Positions 20,331 to 24,069 of a stretch of 24,069 nucleotides of DNA are shown here, piece after piece. Made by a program: the position numbers and the translations under genes. The stretch is from Larix sibirica. Taxonomy: Eukaryota > Streptophyta > Pinopsida > Pinales > Pinaceae. Below the pieces are notes generated by a model, which saw only the letters and a list, made by a program, of their open reading frames with translations, was not told the DNA's origin and did no database searches. Location: positions 18,952 through 43,020 of the forward strand of contig NWUY0300019708.1 in assembly GCA_004151065.3 (NCBI GenBank). Direction: 5' to 3'. The stretch's first letter is position 1. Each line of letters starts with the position of its first letter.

Positions 20331-21720
20331 TTTGTTCTAGTCTATCTATGAGATAAAGAAATTGCATATTTGTTATGTGAGAAAGTGCAGTATAGGAAAG
20401 CCCGTGTTTCCTAATTCATTTTGGGTCAAATGTCAATTTGTCCGTTGTGAGGCCTTGTGCCCTAAGTATTGTTCGTACATATGTTAATTGAACAGGGAAC
20501 TGTCCTCAAATGCAAGTCTTTCTATTTCCAATTGTCATTTGCACAAAGATTCTTTTCACAGGAGTCCAATTGTGCATGATCACAAAAGTATATAGATTTT
20601 GCATAACAGCTCGTTGTGCAAGCCCAGTAGCTAAATTTTCAAACTCTATCCCTACAATATCAATTTTTCATTGTGTATAATATTTTAAAATTTCTTCTGC
20701 ATCGTTTACTAATCCATCTTCAATTGCATAATTGCCTCCAACCAATTCTACGAGCATGTTCTTTTTAGCATTATTGTAGAAGGAAATTGCATGGTTCTTT
20801 GTCTAGCTATGTGTTTTTCGATTGAATCATTTTTTCTATCATGTGCTATTAGTGTAAACACCTATGTTTCCACAATGGACATAATTTTTTATTGTGTTCT
20901 TGACAATCTTTGTTGCTATGAAAACGATACGGAAATATTAGATCCTCCGGTGGCTGTCTGTGATAATGTTTGTTTAGAAAGCTAATATCATTTTCTGTAC
21001 GGCAGCATGTTCTAATTCTATTTAGAATAGATACAAAGACCTTGTCTTTTTGCCTCATTATCTTTTTTAGCTAAAAAAACCTAATTTTATATGGCCAAAA
21101 GATGTATGGAATTTTTTGTTGTTGGAATCTTGGTTGTTCAAAAATCCAACAATCATGAACATGTTGTACTTGGCAAAGGTCCCCACAAAATATGATGTCT
21201 AAACCTCCAAATAGTTTTGTTGGAGTATGCATAATTTCTCGTAGTCTTTTGTCTATGTTGTATAACATTCATGCACCAATTAATAGGTCAAATGTGTTTG
21301 AATTTAGCAGGAGAATTTTATGAATTTAGAGGAGCCGTATAGCTAAGTGAACTATGATCCCATTTGCATTGTACATGAATTTCCTAGTGAATGCAACTAT
21401 AATCCCTTTTTTACAAATGATGATTTTGGATATCTTTGTCGTAAAACTATAACAAGCCATCGTAAATTGTCTTTGCAATAAATGTTTTTATTGTTCCCGC
21501 ACCTCTTGTCAAGAACAAATAAACTGGTTTTGTTGGGTTGTTCTTCTTCCTCATTATGATTTCTTTGTTGTTCTTCATTAAGTTTTATTTTAATTTCATG
21601 GTATTCATCTATATCTAGAACAAATGGTTTTTTGGAGAATTTCATAGGAATGCTGCTTTGCATTTGTTGGAAAGTTGTTTTTTGCATCAAGTCACGTTCA
21701 ATGTCATATTTTTCAAACAC
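20330..21720 (-). pseudogene. Helitron PIF1-like helicase region
   Basis: Superfamily-1 DNA helicase remnant that in the living element would unwind the displaced strand. A linker with LDIDEYHEIKIKLNEEQQ (about 21610-21540) precedes a Walker A relic in a shifted frame, LTRGAGTIKTFIAKT (about 21515-21470), where the usual GGAGTGKT has lost two glycines. Then FGGLDIIFCGDLCQV (about 21215-21170), motifs II/III, and MRQKDKVFVSILNRIRT (21058-21008). Then DIVGIEFENLATGL (about 20665-20620), and finally motif VI QFPVQLTYVRTILRAQGLTT (20502-20443) and LSYTAL..LYLIDRLEQSNF, ending near 20330. Stops and frame changes occur between nearly all blocks. Confidence 0.85.
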
Positions 21721-22199
21721 AACAACATTTGATTCTTCTTATGTTGGGACACTACATGCAAATATTTCTTTATATTTAGAGCCAATTGTTTAAGATGCAT
21801 GTCAATATTGCCCATTTTGTTTCTAATTTGCTATAAAATTTTGTTCAATAGTATCTATTTGTTGTTTTCGAGACATATATGCTTTGGACCATGATTGACA
21901 ATTTCCTTTTAACAAATCACAATTGTGTATGTGGAAAATATATCATCATTTTCCCTACAAAATTTTTCTGGGTATTTTTCCTGGTTATATCAAATGAATC
22001 ACACGATGCATTGTTTCTTTTTTTGTGTAGTTGTATTTCTAGATGAGTTGAAAGAGGCATATTTTGCTAAGCAAGTTTCTTCAAGTTCATGAGGCCGTGA
22101 TGAGGCCATGAAATGTATTTGTCTACAATTGAAGCACAAACAATGCCCTCAGAATCACCAGGCTCTTGTTGCAATTTTTTTTTGTTTCTTGAGCACAAA

Positions 22200-23834
22200 G
22201 GTTCATTTTTCTTATGTTGTAGTATTCATGAACATTGTTTTCCTTGAATCTGGATGCAAAGGCAATGAAAATACAATGTGTACAACTTGTCTATTAGACA
22301 TTTGTTGCATGTTTAAAAGTGCATTTCCAAGTTTACGAATTGTTTCAATTTTTCCTTCATTATCAAAAAGACATTGTTGTCTGTTTTTCTTGAAGGAAAT
22401 GGTCATAGTCCTATCTATCTTTGTTATATAAGATCTAATATAGGCTATTGCAACATAGGCATCCGAGATGAATTGTGCATCTATATTTTCCTTCCACAAT
22501 TGCGGAATTGATTTGAAAAATGCGTTGATCTATATATCAGTTGGGACCCTTTTTAGCATTAGAGCAGGATGATCAAGCAAAGAACACAATAGAATAATGT
22601 ACTCATATCTAGTGACATTGAGCTCTAGCAGAAACATTTCGAAAGACATGTTTTAAGGGTATTCTTTATGTTCAAATAGGTAAACTAGTTGTTTTTCTTT
22701 TTCATTTATGCCATTGACATTTTGTTTTAATGGATCCAAGATAATAGTTTTATCTATTGGAGGAAATGGAACATTGAATCTACAGCTATAGTGTCGACGT
22801 TTTTCACATGTTTTTGTATGGTGGTGAGTTTGGATCCAAAGAAGCTTTTCGTCAAGTAACAAAAAATCAGAAGATAATGATACCGATCAACAAATTCAGT
22901 AATATCATCATTAGAATTTTGTCCATAGACTAGTGAATTTTGGATCCAAAGTAATCCATGTTCATGGTCATTTCCCTATTTTGGAATTAAGTTGTAAAGA
23001 AAGAGTTCTCTAGTTTTCCAAACAATGTGATGTTATTTGAGATTAAAATTCTTAATGTTGTTATTATATGTCTATAGTAGTGGCTACAAAGTACTGGGTA
23101 TTTTCTTATCAATGCATCAATGTTTTGGTCATAAGTATTGTTGCAAAGTTTATTTGGATCTCGGTTTTCAACATGATTTAGTGCAACTCATAGTGGAATC
23201 CAAAGATGCTTAGCACTAGTAAAAGTTACAAAGAATGTAGGAGGGCCAAGTTTCCGTATCATTGCAAAAATATATTTTTTCATATTCTCAAAATAGTCAG
23301 GTGATGTATGTATTGCTTTCAAAGAGCAATATGCAATTGGTGATTTAAGGATATTTTTGAGATATTTTTTTATTTCACATATTTTGCTAATAACTTTTTA
23401 CCCTTTAGTTCTCCTATGAGAATTAAGATCCAAGAAGAATTTGACACCTATTTTATAATAATTTGAACTGCTTAAATATTTGTAGCCTGTGCATCAAAAT
23501 ATTTAGATCTATGCAAAAGCTCCCATTGTGTTATTTGTTGATAAGAAAAAAAATTTACAATTTCTTTGGGTCGATTGCATCCATAAAAAAGTTTTGAGAA
23601 ATTTAATTCTTCATAGGACTTGTCATGGAAGATTCCCAATGGTCAAAAAGCTTCAGAAGGTGCAATTTACATGATTCTATTGACCAAGTCATCTATTAAA
23701 TGGGTTTGTACATATCCATGTACCAAGGTTTCAGATACTGGCACCAACTCTTTTTTAGTATCAACATAATCTAGGCCTTCTATGTTCAATAGAGCATTTA
23801 ATTTTTGTTCGATGCTTGTATTGAATATCTTTTC
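22200..23834 (-). pseudogene. Helitron Rep nuclease region
   Basis: Frames read from 23834 leftwards. First LNALLNIEGLDYVDTKKELV and KSYEELNFSKLFYGCNRPKE, then SPIAYCSLKAIHTSPDYFEN. Next comes the Helitron helicase-like-domain hallmark IRKLGPPTFFVTFTSAKHLW (about 23260-23200), followed by an in-frame stop. Then FQNRE and, after a -1 shift, NDHEHGLLWIQNS (about 22970-22930), where HEH is the HUH metal-binding pair. Then a Cys/His block QTHHHTKTCEKRRHYSCRF (about 22835-22775). Last is IAYIRSYITKIDR (about 22450-22410), the Y2 motif with both tyrosines present, ending at about 22212. At least five stops interrupt it. A further piece, RPHELEETCLAKYAS, lies at 22110-22060. Confidence 0.85.
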
Positions 23835-24069
23835 TAAATCACTATTGATGACAATGCCCTCTTTGACGTTTCAAATCCTTAACTGGATTCATCATCATGA
23901 TAGAATATCGATGGAAGAGTTGAAATCCAGGTGAATAAATAAAGGAGAGGATAGAGATTAGGTATTCCCATTCAGTTCAAATTCCAATTAGACGTGAATG
24001 AAAGCAATAAAATCAAAATATCTTCAAATAATAATCATTATTGATATTAAATAATAATAACCTATCAAT

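Larger units (their letters stand above)
20049..24069 (-). mobile_element. Helitron (Helentron-like) relic, 5' end outside window
   Basis: The minus strand carries, in order from the right edge, an N-terminal region, a HUH Rep nuclease, a Rep Y2 block, a PIF1-type helicase and an endonuclease-like tail. Helitrons are rolling-circle transposons whose RepHel protein nicks DNA with the HUH/Y2 nuclease and unwinds it with the helicase. A C-terminal endonuclease distinguishes Helentron/Helitron2 types from typical plant Helitrons. The copy has many stops and frameshifts and is dead. Neither element end (TC start, CTRR end or other) was located. Confidence 0.85.

Noticed and set aside
20791-20985. 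64-codon plus-strand open frame rich in Cys and Val
   Set aside because: Antisense to the Helitron helicase relic; no independent support.
22108-22431. 107-codon plus-strand open frame
   Set aside because: It lies antisense to the well-supported Helitron Rep Y2 region, so it is a shadow frame.

Overview
This is an AT-rich, repeat-filled stretch of a plant nuclear genome, most likely a conifer or other gymnosperm. The evidence is a wrecked TIR-NBS-LRR (TNL) resistance-gene relic, LINE, MULE and SINE-like debris, a large Helitron relic, long gene-free spacers and three assembly gaps or ambiguities (933 N at 10162-11094, NN at 16660-16661, one N at 13910). The species call is an inference. I see no intact protein-coding gene, no rRNA and no CRISPR; every coding signal is interrupted by stops or frameshifts.

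Layout. 1-1000: diverged AT-rich minisatellite with a clear 44-bp period at 525-656. 2750-3760 (minus): a decayed coding sequence of unknown family. 4979-6022 (plus): a TNL pseudogene with most of TIR, then directly the GLPL end of NB-ARC (the nucleotide-binding core is missing), then an LRR tail. 6191-8028: a tandem direct duplication of about 0.9 kb carrying a short exon-like segment and 3'-UTR-like modules. 8042-8530: another frameshifted coding relic of unknown family, with two tight local duplications. 9120-9292: a possible isolated exon.

10081-11132: the large N gap lies inside a Mutator-like element, recognised by 29-bp inverted ends (27/29) and 9-bp flanking duplications (8/9). 11460-11880: two tRNA-like SINE fragments. 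14440-15410: about 13 variants of the palindrome CTCGATCGAG around a 180-bp foldback element. 16597-17800: two identical 63-bp LINE 3' ends with A-tails flank an LTR-like piece, and the first stops exactly at the NN gap. 18520-19240: two diverged copies of an LTR/promoter-like motif.

20049-24069 (minus, running off the right edge): a long Helitron relic. It keeps recognisable Rep blocks (HUH motif HEH, two-tyrosine motif), PIF1-type helicase blocks and, after the helicase, a short endonuclease-like motif (NIICLQET). That order matches Helentron/Helitron2-type elements more than the canonical plant Helitron. This, the palindrome cluster and the TIR-to-GLPL deletion are the most interesting items.

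The parts do not act together as a pathway. The window records a defence-gene remnant broken by deletion and duplication, surrounded by several generations of transposons.
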